Shown one piece after another: positions 12,061 to 24,749 of a stretch of DNA of 64,000 bases (the first letter of the stretch is position 1; the number at the start of each line of letters is the position of its first letter). The DNA lies in NCBI GenBank assembly GCA_963513935.1, contig OY740776.1, positions 12,616,724 to 12,680,723 on the forward strand. The letters are read 5' to 3'. Origin of the DNA: Aphrophora alni. Taxonomy: Eukaryota; Arthropoda; Insecta; Hemiptera; Aphrophoridae. Under the pieces are notes generated by a model. That model was given only the letters and a program-made list of their open reading frames with translations, had not been told where the DNA came from and ran no database searches. A program made the position numbers and the translations under genes.

Positions 12061-12283
12061 CAGGATCTTCAGTTATTAAAAATGTATCGTCAGTCTGTTT
12101 GGGAGACAATTCAATACAGTGAACCAACTTCAAGAGAATTTTTGGATCTACAGGACAGCATAAGGAGATCAAAGTTCAAATAAGGACTAAAAGAAGACTT
12201 CCCTCAAGATACAGACTTCTAGATATGCAAGCAGCAATCAGAAATCATATAAGGTATCTAAAATTCATAGTAACAAATTTTTT
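12061..12283 (+). pseudogene. Possible frameshifted exon of unknown gene
   Basis: After a possible acceptor (CAATATTCAG) a frame reads LKMYRQSVWETIQY and EFLDLQDSIRRSKFK, then hits a stop. A second frame, shifted by two bases, reads IRTKRRLPSRYRLLDM and AAIRNHI up to a possible donor (AAG-GTATCT). Residue composition looks coding and basic, unlike the surrounding sequence. I do not recognise the family. It could be a decayed host exon or part of a mobile-element protein. Confidence 0.3.
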
Positions 12284-12550
12284 TAAATAAATTGAAACAG
12301 ATTAAATATTTTATATATTTTGTCGTAAGTTAGAATAGTTTTAAGAAGATATTATAATTGCAAATTTTATACAAACTCCTGTTGAGAAATAATTTCTTTT
12401 TTAGTCTGTCCCAATCTGCTTTAGTGTAAGAAAAATAAAATATACATGTTTTCAGGTTGTTTAAAAATAATAATTAATAAAATATTGGTGCTCGACTACA
12501 AACAAACAAGGTATAACAATTCCTCCAAATGTCAGACCAAGAGAAAGAGG

Positions 12551-12744
12551 CATGGGCGTACCCAGCGAGGGGCAGGGGGGCAGCTGTCCCCCCTGGAAGC
12601 AAAAAAATTAATCTTTATTATACATTTTGTTGCTGGAATTTAATACAATTCTTGAAATAACTATTTTAATAATCAATTGTATATTGAATGACCATGGCTT
12701 GCCCCCCCCCCCCCCCCCTAGTTTTGATCCTGGGTACGTCCTTG
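12551..12744. mobile_element. 194-bp non-autonomous hAT MITE with exact 8-bp target duplication
   Basis: Starts CATGGGCGTACCCAGCGAGG and ends ATCCTGGGTACGTCCTTG. GAAAGAGG is duplicated at 12543-12550 and 12745-12752. The ends match those of the larger hAT element at 19871-21095, including the internal G/C-rich block and the TGAATGACCATGGCTTGCCC segment, so this is a deletion derivative of the same family. It contains a C homopolymer near 12703. Confidence 0.93.
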
Positions 12745-12752
12745 GAAAGAGG

Positions 12753-13779
12753 TCCTAATTAATAAACTAATTACGAAAATCAATTATATTAAAAGATGAA
12801 TAACTAATAAAAATTTAAGTGATTTTAAAAGCAAATAAAGAGGTAGTTACTACGAGAGTTTGAGACAAGTCAAAGTTCCTCGCTTTGTTCTTTTCTTACA
12901 AGACTTGTTCATAGCTCCTCCAACAAAAAGATAGTTGGTGAATGAGTGAGGTCGTCCCCCTACACCCTTGTATTACCTACTTTTTTAATCATGCCAGTAT
13001 CGAGTAACTTCAACAATTCATAGATACACTTCCATATCTGCCCTAAATTGAGTAGGCCTAGGAGTTAACGAAACATAAAAACATTTAATGTGTTATTATA
13101 CAATATCTCTCTAAATATGTTTAGGTAGGACGTTATGTGATTAGATTTATATCTTACTACATGTTTTATAAAAATACTCTTACTATTCAGTCTAAGTTCT
13201 ATTTCACTGTATTAATCGAAAAATTAAAGATTGTCTTGATTATATTAGAGTAGGCCCTAACTTATTGGATTAATTAAACATTTTCAATTTTACTTTCTAC
13301 TTTGAGGTGTATATCAAAGACTGTAATTAAATTTCTATAAAAACTTAAGACTATATTGATAGACTGAGTTCAAAACGGGTAACCTACACACATACAAATT
13401 CACCCCAACGTATTTTTTGGGATGAGGTTAGGTTAGGTTAATCATTCTGCCCCTGGATAAATACGTATGCCGTGAACCGAATGCTAGTAGATAAAGTCAA
13501 TGCAAATGAAACTGAGTAAAATACAATTAATAGTCCTTTTCTGGATTTTCAACAAATTCCACCTAATGTGAAACGAGAACACATTAACAGATTCAAGGTA
13601 ATTTTATGAAAGCGGATTGAACAAAGTATAAAATTTATACAGCATAAATATGACAGACAAATACTTCATTATGAAAGAACATGGATTGAATATAAACAGA
13701 AATATGGCACCCTATGAGGACTTTCAACAACAATCTTTATAACCAGTTAAATCAGAAAGATAGCAAGAATGATGGACAT
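12753..13779. other. No gene seen
   Basis: AT-rich sequence with a GGTTAGGTTAGGTTA run near 13427, a word scattered through many insect genomes. Confidence 0.5.
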
Positions 13780-14120
13780 ATCTCAATTGGACAGCTGTTT
13801 TAGGAGAGGAGAAGGAAAACACCATCAACTGAATCACTACCTGACCCTACTCTTCAGAATACGGATTAATCTCAAGTGATAGAATGCCAGATTGTTGAAT
13901 GAGAAGGTGGAGGAATTAGAGGAAGTATAAGTAAAGGGTATAAAAATAATCTGTTTACAGAAAGCATCTCTAGCAAAGAATACAAATCTTCACCCAAAGT
14001 TCAAGAACTTTCAAATTTTTCAAAACTTGTCAAAGGAGGATGATAGGGGAGTAGGCCTGACAACCTTGGTCCATGATAAATTGTAATATGATCGACTGTA
14101 AGTTACACATGAGACCTAAC
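13780..14120 (+). pseudogene. Possible non-LTR retrotransposon endonuclease fragment
   Basis: Broken translation around 13890-14090 gives ...ICLQKASLAKNTNLHPKF..., ...NLSKEDDRGVGLTTLVHDKL.... This resembles the apurinic endonuclease domain of RTE/jockey-like elements, where a C-L-Q-E-[TS] motif is followed by a GGG-[VA]-x-x-[FL]-V block. The catalytic Glu is replaced by Lys and stops are frequent. No reverse transcriptase part is seen downstream. Confidence 0.4.
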
Positions 14121-16363
14121 ATCGAGTTTATGCCATTAGAAGTAAGAGTCAATGACAATTTTCACTTTATAACAATCACCACCTAACCCTGTCTGAGAAG
14201 AAGCCGAGCTACATGAGCCCAAAACCTCCTTCCCGAACATCTCAAGAGATCGAGTAATGAAAAAGACTTCCCAAGAAAACTAACTGCATGGCTACTGGAT
14301 ATGACCTTCTACTCACTTACAAGGATCATCAACTGGAAACAAAACCATCCTGTCACCATCACGTGAACATTTGAATTTTTGCCATGCAAATAATATAGGC
14401 TAATATGATTATATTTTCTTACGACCTATTCTGTACTCAAAGCTCATGAATAAAATTATTTGTAAATTGTATCTCTACTGAACACCTCTTCAGATTTTTG
14501 GTATACCCAGATTATTTGGACATTTGTGTCTATCAAAATTATATAATATATGTTACTTTGAAATCAGAATGATCACATGTTGAGTATATCACTTAGATTA
14601 AGTTCCTTCATTAGCCGTTGTTATTGGTGAAGATCTAATCCCTTCAAAACACTTTCTGATCATTAGAAAACTTGTACAGAAAGTAAAAATACCAACTCCT
14701 GATTTGGAAAATGTAAGTCTTTTTTGGATTGGAACATTAAAAGCCAAGCACAGTAACTAAAATCTGTTTTTAGAATTGAATTTTGTAAATAAATTATCAG
14801 AATGGAAATACTCTGTTGCTAGTGAAGGATGATATTAGATGATTTACAAAAAAGCATTATAATTGATGAAATATTTTTAAAATAATAGCTTTTAAGGACT
14901 CGCTTGCAGTTTAGAAACCACGTATAAAAATATCAAATAGGCTAGCTAGTACAGTTATTTATGAATTTGTTCAGTCTGTAAATGTAAAAGAATATGCCAA
15001 GACCTCATTCTAATTGAACTCCCTTTTTTACCTAAATTGTTACTTATAATATAAATTCCGATACAGTTTAAAAGATTTTTGAATAAAAAATATCACTTTT
15101 TATTAATCAAACACCCTTTTTTAATCTGAATAATATAGGCTACACTATGTAGCCTAATAGCTTCAACTTTCAGATACCATGTACCAAAATTTAAAACTAA
15201 AAAGTTTGCCATAATTAATTAACAAAGATTTTATTTAATCATTCCGTTCTAGCCCCAGAAAGTGGGTATCTTTGGTCTCATCTGATACATACCTCTTTAA
15301 GTGAACTTTTAGTAGCCTACTGATAAAATCGTTTCTAATTTAAGTATTTCACTACGGTAATTTTTTTTTTTTAATTGGTAGATATATTCTAATTAAAATC
15401 TGTGTACTTAACACACTGTCAGAAGAACCCCTAATCAGTCATTCAGGAGCATTAGAAGTTGTAGGATGTGGCCACATCAAGGAAAAATAACTTTTTATCT
15501 TTACAATAGAACAAGAACCAACCCGGTTTACTTTTTTATGTGTGTGTGTTTTTATATACAAACAAGTTTTATGTTGTGAACGTATTTTTAGTTTGTTTAC
15601 GTGTGCTAAGCCTGAGGATACCTTATGTTGAGGCGAAACAGTTGTAGCTACTAATAGGAAATATGAACTACTTTTGACTTAAGGTATGTTAAATAATTAA
15701 TTATATCAGTAGTTCGGAAGGTAATATGGAAATAATAATCTTGATTTGCTCAGTCAACAACAACAAATTCAAAATTACAAAATTTAGTGTAGAACAAGAA
15801 ATATATAGTGTTGATATTGTTTTCTACAGCATTACTACAGTTGTATCTAAAATCATAATTGTAATAAAAAGTATGCTTGTAAGATCTACAACAGTAATTC
15901 CTGAAATTATCCTAGTCGCAAATAACCATATCATGGAATACTGTATGTCGATTTGTTCAAACCACTAAAAATAATAACTCAAAAGAGCCTATAACCTTCC
16001 ATTAAGCCTAAAAACATTAACATCTAACCATGTTTATAGAAACATTATTTGTTTTTTTTGCAGGAAGTTTTAATTAACTGAAATAGAAGATTGCTAGTTC
16101 AGGCGTTTCATGAGAAACAAACTCAAAAGGTTAGGTTAAGTTTTGTTTATTTCTTCATAAACTTTTTATAGGCAAATTATTAAACTAAGAGTAAATTTAA
16201 TCCAACTACAGTATAACCTAAGTAGAATATTAAATATAAAGTTAACCTAAACTGATCAAAATATTCAATTGAAATCTTTTCATAGGCTACAAATCTACAC
16301 CCTGGAATAGAAGTTTGACAAATGTATTTTATCGTCATTCAATGATTATCACTGAGTAGGCAT
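14121..16363. other. No gene seen; one hammerhead-like motif
   Basis: AT-rich sequence; the 80-codon ORF at 15726 has no recognisable features. CCTGAGGATACC...GAGGCGAAAC at 15611-15639 fits the CTGANGA-stem-GAAAC pattern. Confidence 0.5.
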
Positions 16364-16550
16364 AAAATAATACGGAATCCAAGAAATTCTTTTATTTAGC
16401 TTCCTAAATATGATGTCAAAGGAAATTTAGGGTTAATCTGGTAATGTTACCGGATAAAAATAATATGGAATCCATGAAATTCTTTTATTTAGCTTCCTAA
16501 ATATGATGTCAAAGTAAAATTAGGGTTAATCTGGTAATGTTACTGGTATT
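16364..16550 (+). repeat. Two-copy tandem duplication, 93-bp period
   Basis: AAAATAATACGGAATCC...CTGGTAATGTTAC (16364-16456) is followed by a second copy (16457-16549) with only a few substitutions and a small indel. Recent local duplication; no coding sense. Confidence 0.9.
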
Positions 16551-17512
16551 TTAGCTCATTCACAAGGATATCAAATATCTATTTTATGTGGCCAAGAGCT
16601 CTAAGCCACTTTTATGAAGAAAATAAAAATAAGTATCATAGGTCTTCCTTCAGGCCCAAGTGATTTAATCGTACAAAGAAATAGTACTAGCCTTGTAGGC
16701 CTAATGAAACAATTAGATGGAAGTGAACTATAAATACTAGGCCTGCCCAGGTAAAACTATCCTTCAAAATTATATAATTTGATAAGAAAGGCTAGATCTA
16801 AATGATTTGTAAGCTCATTGATTTAGAAATCACTTTAAGAAATCAGTGTAGCACAACAATTTTATGAATAAGCTCATCTTTGTTCTTTTTAGCAAACGTT
16901 TATAAAAATGATTGCACTATCAGCTAAAACTTAAGATTAAATAGGCTATAAACTTTGTTTAATATGTTTAGTACTGAACACTACAAAGTTAGGTTAGGTT
17001 TGAGTATAAATATAAAGAAAACAATATCATATTAGGTTAACAAAATATTAAAACTCCTAAATTCACTTGTTTAAAATATAAAGTAAATTTCATAGATATG
17101 TACAGTAACTATTGAATAAAGAGAAAAACTAGGTCTAAGCCTATGCCAATCTTAAACTTGCAACTTTCATTATTTAAGCAGAACACCTGTATGTCTGTTA
17201 AGATATAACTTAAATCTATTAAAATGTATTTCAATTTAGCAACCTTGTAACAATTTTAAAATACGGTATTTTGAAAGATGTCTTAATATTATATCTTGAC
17301 CAATCTTTAGTTGTCAAAACTGGTTTGACATATTGTAAACAAATAAGCAGACGACAGTGTACTGTAGGTAAAAGATGATTGATTGTCAAGAACACAAAAT
17401 TGATAATACCGTTTGAAGGCCTAAAAAACCATATCAGATTAAATTATTAAACATATTATAAGAACAAAAAATCTATATACTAACTTTATTATACTGAATG
17501 TAAAACACTTAC
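16551..17512. other. No gene seen
   Basis: AT-rich sequence; if the exon call at 17513 is right, this is intron. Confidence 0.4.
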
Positions 17513-17532
17513 CACATACTAAAGAAATCCAT
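17513..17532 (-). CDS. Possible first coding exon of an unidentified gene
   Basis: On the minus strand an ATG reads MDFFSM and runs straight into a strong donor, TATGTG-GTAAGTG. About 290 bp upstream lies a promoter-like patch (NRF-1-like and E2F-like words). I could not find the following exon within 0-17.5 kb, so the gene identity is unknown and this could be chance. Confidence 0.25.
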
Positions 17533-17814
17533 TTTATCAAAACCACTGATCGACCTTCCTTCTACAAATTCACAGATATTGCTAATTCCCACAATGCAAA
17601 GTATAAGGTGCGAATGACAAGCCTTGCAGCAGGCTTAAATAATAATATTTTTAACTAAAACCGAAAATTATTACGAAAAACCTAATAACTAGAACAAATT
17701 TAATCCTATTCATCTTCACTAACATTAATTTCGAACGTTAACCTTAAAAATTAGACATTGAAAATGCAAATCACACTTGAAATATTTTACCGTCGTCATA
17801 TCCAGGGATTGGAT

Positions 17815-17865
17815 ACAATGCGCATGCGAATATGGGTTCGTACTGGACGCGGGAATTAAGAAAAT
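17815..17865. promoter_or_regulatory. Promoter-like patch with NRF-1-like and E2F-like sites
   Basis: ATGCGCATGCG is a palindromic match to the NRF-1/alpha-Pal core, and about 30 bp later GGACGCGGGAATT contains an E2F-type CGGGAA word. The local CpG density stands out from the AT-rich surroundings. No expression evidence is available. Confidence 0.35.
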
Positions 17866-18789
17866 TAAACGTTTGTTTTATTTAAAGAAGAAGAAGAAGA
17901 TGTAAATAGATAAATATAGATAATTAGATATTCAGTAGTGGAATATTACGTAGGCCTATTATTAACAGCTGACTTAAAATATTTTACTTTTCCACTTATA
18001 AAATTGAAATGCATTTTGAGTTCAAATTTTGAGTGGATTTTGGAATAATGTCCATAATTTGAATTAAAGACAAAACTGATACACTGTTTCAGAACAAATT
18101 TGATACTTATTTTTTGCAATACCTTATTATTTCTAGGCTTTACAAAAAATTGTTTAACTAAATAATTTATTGGTACCCATAAAACCAAAACACAAAATAT
18201 TGATTTTATTTTAAATTGGCTCTAACAGTTTATATCAAATGTAGCTTCTAAGGTTCCAAAAAAATATATATTGCCCCCATTTCTCCAAAAATGTAATTTC
18301 AGAAGTTGTGTATTAAAAAAAAAACCCAAAAGATTGTCTGTGCAGTTTTTATATGAAAACGCCTATTTAAAATAAAGAAAATAGACTCTAATAATTTTAA
18401 TCACTTTTTTGTGAAAAAGGAAAAGTATTGACCCCCACCTCTGTTTTGTAAAAGAAATAATTGGCCAAAATTAAAATGAACCTATTTAAGGTCATCTTAG
18501 TTTTAGAAAAAAAATAATTAAAAATTAAATTTCATACCACCACCATTTGAAATTTTATTTAGTTTAAAATGGCAGCCTAAGGTGAAAGTTGCTGTAGTCC
18601 AACAAAATAAATATTATATCAAGCTCAAATTTGTAGAGTGGCGACAAATTCCTTTTCCTTGATAAAACATACAGATTTATAACATAGTATGTAATCAGGT
18701 GGTTGTAATGATTAATTATCTACTCAGCTGCTTTCATCTCTTCAACAATGAACCAGGTTTGTTAAAAGTTGGTGTCATAATCACATGTT
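17866..18789. other. No gene seen
   Basis: Starts with a short GAA microsatellite (17887-17900). The 18.23-18.66 kb part (TTCCAAAAAAATATATATTG, AATAATTGGCCAAAA) shares loose words with 37.4-37.65 kb and 60.1-60.3 kb, so it is probably an old dispersed repeat. Confidence 0.4.
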
Positions 18790-19615
18790 CAGTGAACATT
18801 TTAATTTGTCCAGTGATAAATTAAAGTATCAAACACAAGCAAGTATTCAATTGAAGAAAGACTCATTGCGAATGACTGGGTACATGCATAAGAATGAAAA
18901 CATTAGAAACAGCTGTTATGGTTATGGTATGAAAGCTTCATCTGAAGTAATAGTTTGAAATTAGGAAAGATAAGGCTGTTTCACCAGGTGACCCATAACA
19001 ATCTGGAGATCCTTCTAGGTTATCGAATACCTTTGATATTGTTGAGGAATCATGTTTACTATTATCTCTTTAATCAACTAAGAAGAAGGTCTTCTGAATT
19101 AAATATTCCCTATACTTCAGAAATTAATTAAAGAAATCTTATATTGATACCCCTTAAGCATGTAGTACTTGTTAACTATAGGCTATCCCCACCAGTCAAT
19201 TATTATTGAGTCTTGCCAGAGTAATGGATTTTTGGTAGGACATGCAGAGAAAGCAACAAATGTTTATAATCCATGTTTCTGACAGAAAAGTAGGAAATCT
19301 GATCATTATTCTTAAGCAGCAAATGTTATCAGGAAGTATTATTTTTTCAGATTGTTGGAAAACTTATAACAATATCAGCAAACACGGTTTTCAGCATTCA
19401 ACTGTTAATAACTCTTACAATTTCGTCTACCCCTAAGACGTTAATCAACACGCGAAATGTGGAGCTCGGTATAATGATGGAATAAAAAATGGAGAAGGAC
19501 GAACATGGCGTTCTTAACATTTTATCTGGCTGAATTCGTGTGAAGAACCAAGCTTGACAGAAGAAATCCATTTAATGTAATTTTAGAAGACATCAGTAAC
19601 TTTCAAGCATGTAAG
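18790..19615 (+). pseudogene. Merlin-type (IS1016/IS1595-like) transposase relic
   Basis: Pieced across frames: WIFGRTCRE, then MFIIHVSDRKVGNLIIILKQ, then SGSIIFSDCWKTYNNIS with the catalytic Asp in SDCWK, then GFQHSTVNNSYNFVYP, and a C-terminal FYLAEFV...NPFNVILEDI part. This order (FMVHVPDR-like, IHSDCWKAY-like, HLTVNHS-like, EFLWRR-like) is the ISXO2-like domain of Merlin elements. Stops and frameshifts are frequent. Terminal repeats were not identified. Confidence 0.75.
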
Positions 19616-19870
19616 TAATTGTTATTTGTAAAGTAATTTTTAATGCATAAATAAAGTGTGTTATTATAATTTGAATACTGTATTAGTTAATTCCCGATAA
19701 CTGGTAATGTCTGTTTCGATATGCATTATTGAATCATACGAAAAAGTGTTGGGGTATAATTAACAAGCATGCTGGTGTTAATGGCCTTTCTAAGTGGGAC
19801 ATGGCATTAAAGAAAACTTGTTCCAATGTTCACTCAGAGAAATCACTTTAATTCTCCAATGAGTATGACA

Positions 19871-21095
19871 AATGGGCGTACCCAGCAAGGGGCAGGGGGG
19901 GAGCTGCCCCCCTAGAAGCAGCATAAAAGAAAAAATTAAATGGTTATAAAGTTATAAGAGAAACTTAGTGACAGAATAAGAAAATTTTCAGAAAGCTTCT
20001 TTGAAATCGTCAATGCACTAGAACATCTCTCGGTAGAAGGAAATTATGCTACAAGAAGATTTGTCTACCAACTGCACTCAACCATTTTTTATCATAGGTT
20101 TAGTCATGATTGCAAAATACTCTGTTATTTTGTAACCCGTTGTGAACGTCTAACAAGGTAAACATATGGACTTGATTATGGTTAGGAAACGTATTAGTCA
20201 AATACTTAATATAATCAAGAAAGATTGACAAGAAATTAATCAAGTTTCTGATGAATTGCTTGAACAATCTCATGCCATCGCAGAGAAAGTCGGGGTTGAG
20301 TTATCAGTACCTCAAATCGCTTCAAAACAAAAACACAGGAGTAATCCACCATCTGAGACTGTGATTGAATACTACAGACGGTCGTTGATCATACCATATC
20401 TTGACTTCCTTACTATATCATTGAATGTTAAATTTTCACAAGAAACTACACCAGCTTTTGCCTTGTCCCATCTACATCCTTCATACATGCTAAAAATAAC
20501 TTCAAATGATTTGGGAAAAAAATGCAGTCTTTCATGGAGTTTTATGAGTTGGGTGGTATCACTGTAGAATTAGATTTATGGTGCAATTTGTGGGAAAAGA
20601 AGGATTTAGCTGGAGATAAACTAAAGGACATTGAAGTGGTTGCACTTTTCCAGGAATATATTTTTTTTTCCCTGCAACAAGGCAAGCACTCTCAATTTTA
20701 AGTGCTTTCTTGTCTACCAAAACTGTTGAAAGATCTTTCAGTACCCTTCGAAGGGTATAGATTTGGCTCAGAAGTATAGGAGAAGATAGGCTGACTGGGT
20801 TGTGTTTGATGAGCGTGCATCGGAAAAACTTCAAAGAAAATTGGGACTGGATTGAAACGAAAGTGTTGAACAAATTTTCTTCAAACCCAAGAAAAATGTT
20901 ATTAGTATATGACCTGTAATTGAAATAAGAATTTGAATCGTTTTTGTCAAGCAAATAATAATCAAAAAGTACCACTATAATTACATAACATTTTCTTCAA
21001 AATTTTGTTTTCATTCGCCTTTCTCGCTTTAATATGTTACAACCTGAATGACCATGGCTTGCCCCCCTCTAGTTTTGATCCTGGGTACGCCGATG
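19871..21095 (+). mobile_element. hAT element with 8-bp target duplication and decayed transposase
   Basis: The 1225-bp copy starts AATGGGCGTACCCAGCAAGG and ends ATCCTGGGTACGCCGATG. GTATGACA is duplicated exactly at 19863-19870 and 21096-21103. The ends are shared with the 194-bp MITE at 12551-12744. It contains only the 3' part of a transposase gene, so it is itself an internal deletion derivative. Confidence 0.92.
19985..20925 (+). pseudogene. hAT transposase C-terminal part (ZMYM1-like, with dimerisation domain)
   Basis: Frame fragments read SFFEIVNALEHLSVEGNYATR; LLEQSHAIAEKVGVELSVP; KQKHRSNPPSETVIEYYRRS; IPYLDFLTISLNVKFS; TPAFALSHLHPSYMLK; then, after a shift, ELDLWCNLWEKKDLAGDKLK, and a region matching the hAT C-terminal dimerisation motif (TVERSFSTLRR) at about 20725-20755. 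The N-terminal zinc finger and the first catalytic segment are absent. At least three frame breaks. Confidence 0.82.
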
Positions 21096-21103
21096 GTATG
21101 ACA

Positions 21104-21933
21104 TTTATTTTAGTAATAGATCGTGGAATGTGTCCCCACTTTTAGGAGGAAATAATAGAAGACCCAACACATGAGAAATAAAATAAATTATTATTATGTA
21201 ATGATGTGGACAGAGATATCTGATAAAACTATACTATTTTAAAGGAGATGTTAACACATTGCATACCCTAACTTCCTTCAAAATTATTTTATTTTTCAGC
21301 TTCGATTGAGTTAAGCTCATTATGCCTAGTCAGTAAGGAACTTTTTTAAATGCAAATTTTCAAGGGCAGTAGGCCTAGATTTGTAAAGGCTTGAAATTCA
21401 GTTACTACAAATAAGTCTGCACTTTTTGAATGATAAAACTGTGTACAGACAATGGAGGAGCACACACAAATATAATTTAAAGTAAATTTTATAAGTAAAA
21501 ATATTAAAGAAACTAACGACAAACAAATCATCTTTATTACTTTATATGAAAAAGGACTTTATGACCACTCCTTTCTTCTTAATATTTATACCATGAGGCT
21601 ACATCATAAAATGGTGAAACACAATGTTCACATAAGCTTTGGATAATAAAAACGTTGTCATTAATAACGTAGACTGGATTAGTGTAAGTTTCTTAGTTAT
21701 AATATATATTGAGACCTATACCATCACCATTAAAAACACTGCTATACAAAATCACAAGACTTCCTTTTTGTAAGGAGTATTTTTTCTTTGTATGAGAAAG
21801 ATTTGCAGTATCTGTGTCATCTAAAAGTGGAAAAACATACAATACCGTAGTCCTGAATTAGATACGGTACAATAGAAATAGTATATATATATATATATAT
21901 ATTGAGATTATAATCTTTTTAGAATCTTATTGG
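21104..21933. other. No gene seen
   Basis: AT-rich; a (TA)n microsatellite at about 21882-21901 lies just left of the piggyBac element. Confidence 0.5.
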
Positions 21934-21937
21934 TTAA

Positions 21938-24381
21938 CACATTGACTGGAGTAGATGTGCTGGCGCAATAATATTAGGGTGCTTCTGAGAAGTGCTGGGT
22001 GAGCAGGCCATATCCATTGATACTCAGTATTTCTTGGAAATTTTTGTGATTTTCTTGGCCAGCTTGTTATTTTTTGCCAGATTGTTGAAAAGTGTCTGGT
22101 GATTAGTTTGACAAAGTGGTTTCAGTTTTTAATCTAATCTAGAGGTTTGGTGAGCTTTTTGGTTTTGAGTCATTTTAAAATGTTTATTGTATATATATTA
22201 CTTTTTATGTAATATTTCATTATTTTTATTATTAAATAGTTTATTAGAGTAATTATACATATTTGAGGTTAAAAATGGTGTCTTCGTCGAGATATAATGA
22301 AAGTGTTGTTTTGAATGACAGTGAGGATGAATGTGATGATTTTTGTTGACATTTCTGATTCGAGTGATAGTGAGGAATGTGGGGATGAATTTAAGTTATA
22401 TAATGAGGAAGATGATTTAGAAATTAATATGATTTGGTGTAATGAGACTGCAGGTCTCAAATATATTCCTTTTGTACAAAGTAATGAAATTAAATATTCT
22501 TTCGCTCCTGATTCAAAACCAATTTCTAACTCTCGTGGATGATTATTTTTAAATACTGTTGTGCGTAAGACAAATAGATATTTAGATGTAATGAAATTAT
22601 GTTCCTAAACAATATTCACACATTTCAAAATTCAATGACTTTGAAGGAGTTAAATATTTTCCTCTGACTTTTATTACATATGGGAACCATTTGGTTGAAA
22701 TGACTCCAGGATTATTAGCAGACTTACCGGTTGTTCAACATACAGCGTTTGAAAGATTATAATATGTCAAGGGATCGAATTTTAGGTATTTTGAGATGTT
22801 TGCGTTTCACTAATAACGTTGTAAATTAAGAAAATCGATTGCATAAAGTCCAGCCACTGATCGATCACTTTAATAATTAAATGCAAGCTGTTTATTATCC
22901 TGATAAACAGCTTTCTCTTGACCAAGCAATGGTGTTGTGGCGTGGGCATTTGATATTACGCCAGTACATAAAAGGGAAAAGACATAAGTATGGGATAAAA
23001 TTTTATACTTTATCAGAGCCAAAAGGTTTGAACCTAAAATTTACTATAGAGGGGAAAATAGTCCTCTTGCTGGTAAAGATCATACACAAAAAGTAGTTCT
23101 TTAACTTTTGAACGAAAAGTTGAACCAAGGTCATGCTGACTGTATGGATAATTATTATAATAGCGTACCGGTATCACTAGAGTCAAAACTATTAAGTAAG
23201 AAAACATATTCCACTGGAACATTGAGGGCTGATGGAAAAAATAATCCAGACAAAATTAAAAAATCCAAATTGGCAAAGGGTGAAACGATTTCACAATACG
23301 CTGGTGGGATCATTGTAGGGAAATGGAAAGATAAACGTGTGGTAAATTATATTTCCACAGAATTTCAAAACAACATGGCTTAGTTTATCCAAAAGAAAAG
23401 CGGAAAAGAAATTCAGAAACCATTGCTTATCGCCCAATATAGTGCTTTTATGAAAGGTGTTGATTGATCTGATCAACTTCGATAAAGGTTATCGTATTAC
23501 CCTTGCAAACGAAAAACATTACGGTTGTATAAGAAAATATTTATACATGTAATACAAATGCTGCTTGTAAACAGTTTATATTTGTATAATATGAACCGCA
23601 ATATAGAGAAAAAAATTAACCGTTATGACTTCAGACTGCAAGTCATTGAAGCGGTTTTGCCACCAATAGAGACTTTAAATGACAATCATAGCAATAGTAT
23701 ACAAATTTCTTCACTAAGTGAAAATCTGATTCAACAGATCATGAAGAAGACAGAATGTGATGGTCAAAACCATATCAAAAGAAAAAAATGTCGAGTATGC
23801 ACTAAAAATGGAAACAGAAACCCATATACTGTTGTAATGATCGTTTATACAAACCTGGCTTATGTGTTGAAGAATGTTTTACAGAATACCATAAAAATAA
23901 AACAAGAAAACTACAAGTATGTAAATATATAATATAAAAACTAAAACTTAAATATGTTACTATAAAGTGTAGTAGGTAAAAATAAGTGTAAATAGTAACT
24001 AGATCAAACAAATTAAAAAAAAACTCCAAATATATGTAAGAAACAGTTTAATTTTAAATAAAAATAAAAATTAATAGTATTAAAATGAGCAAGTAAAAGT
24101 ATAAACTTGAAAGGGATAAAAGTAAAATACAATGTCGTGAGGTGAACACATTTCTACGATGTAAATAAATGACATCGAAAGCATTTCATACAGGAAACCT
24201 TCTCAGGAAGCTTATGATCCGCTGGCACAACCACGAATTATGTCATAACTTTATCAAAAAATCTTTTATAACACAATTTGATATGTCATATGGAGTTTTT
24301 AAGATTAATGGTAAGTTTTAACAAACAATTTTAAAGTGTTTTTAGAAATATATGGCCAACCCTCAACATTTAGTAAATGTG
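21938..24381 (+). mobile_element. piggyBac-type element bounded by TTAA
   Basis: TTAA at 21934-21937 is followed by CACATTGACTGGAGTAG. At the other side ...AGTAAATGTG is followed by TTAA at 24382-24385. The short inverted ends CACATTgACT / CACATTtACT and the TTAA duplications are as expected for piggyBac. The element is 2444 bp, close to the usual autonomous length, and contains the transposase relic described separately. Confidence 0.75.
22275..23935 (+). pseudogene. piggyBac transposase (DDE_Tnp_1_7) relic
   Basis: Starts with ATG VSSSRYNESVVLNDSEDE, the acidic N-terminus typical of the family, then shifts frame. Later blocks: YYPDKQLSLDQAMVLWRG with the first catalytic Asp (SLDQAM); RHKYGIKFYTLSEP; HADCMDNYYNS with the second Asp (MDNYY); LLSKKTYSTGTLRADGKN; KGVD-SDQLR with the third Asp region; SYYPCKRKTLRLYKKIFIHV; and a C-terminal cysteine-rich KKCRVCTKNGNR segment. 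Catalytic positions are readable, but at least four stops or frameshifts kill the gene. Confidence 0.88.
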
Positions 24382-24749
24382 TTAACGTAACCACAAATCG
24401 ATTTTATGGTTGAGCTGAATCAGCTGTTATTAAATTACTTGTTATGGTAATGTATGTTATAATTTCTATCACCTTATTATTTAAAACCAATGTGGGTTAA
24501 GTAATATATCTGCTTTCTGTTGATTTCATATTTTTCAAGTTAAAAGTGTAAATAATAACTAAATTATACAATTTATCATGTAAATAGGTGTAGGCCTAGA
24601 CTAGACTTCTTCTTATATTTTACTTTCAACAATGGCGAGCGATTAGAATTAAGCGATGTGCGTAATAAAATAAAATTTGTGAAACTGTTCTCTCAAATCT
24701 TAATTTCATCCTTCAATAGATTACTGTATTTGTTTGAATTTAAATACCT

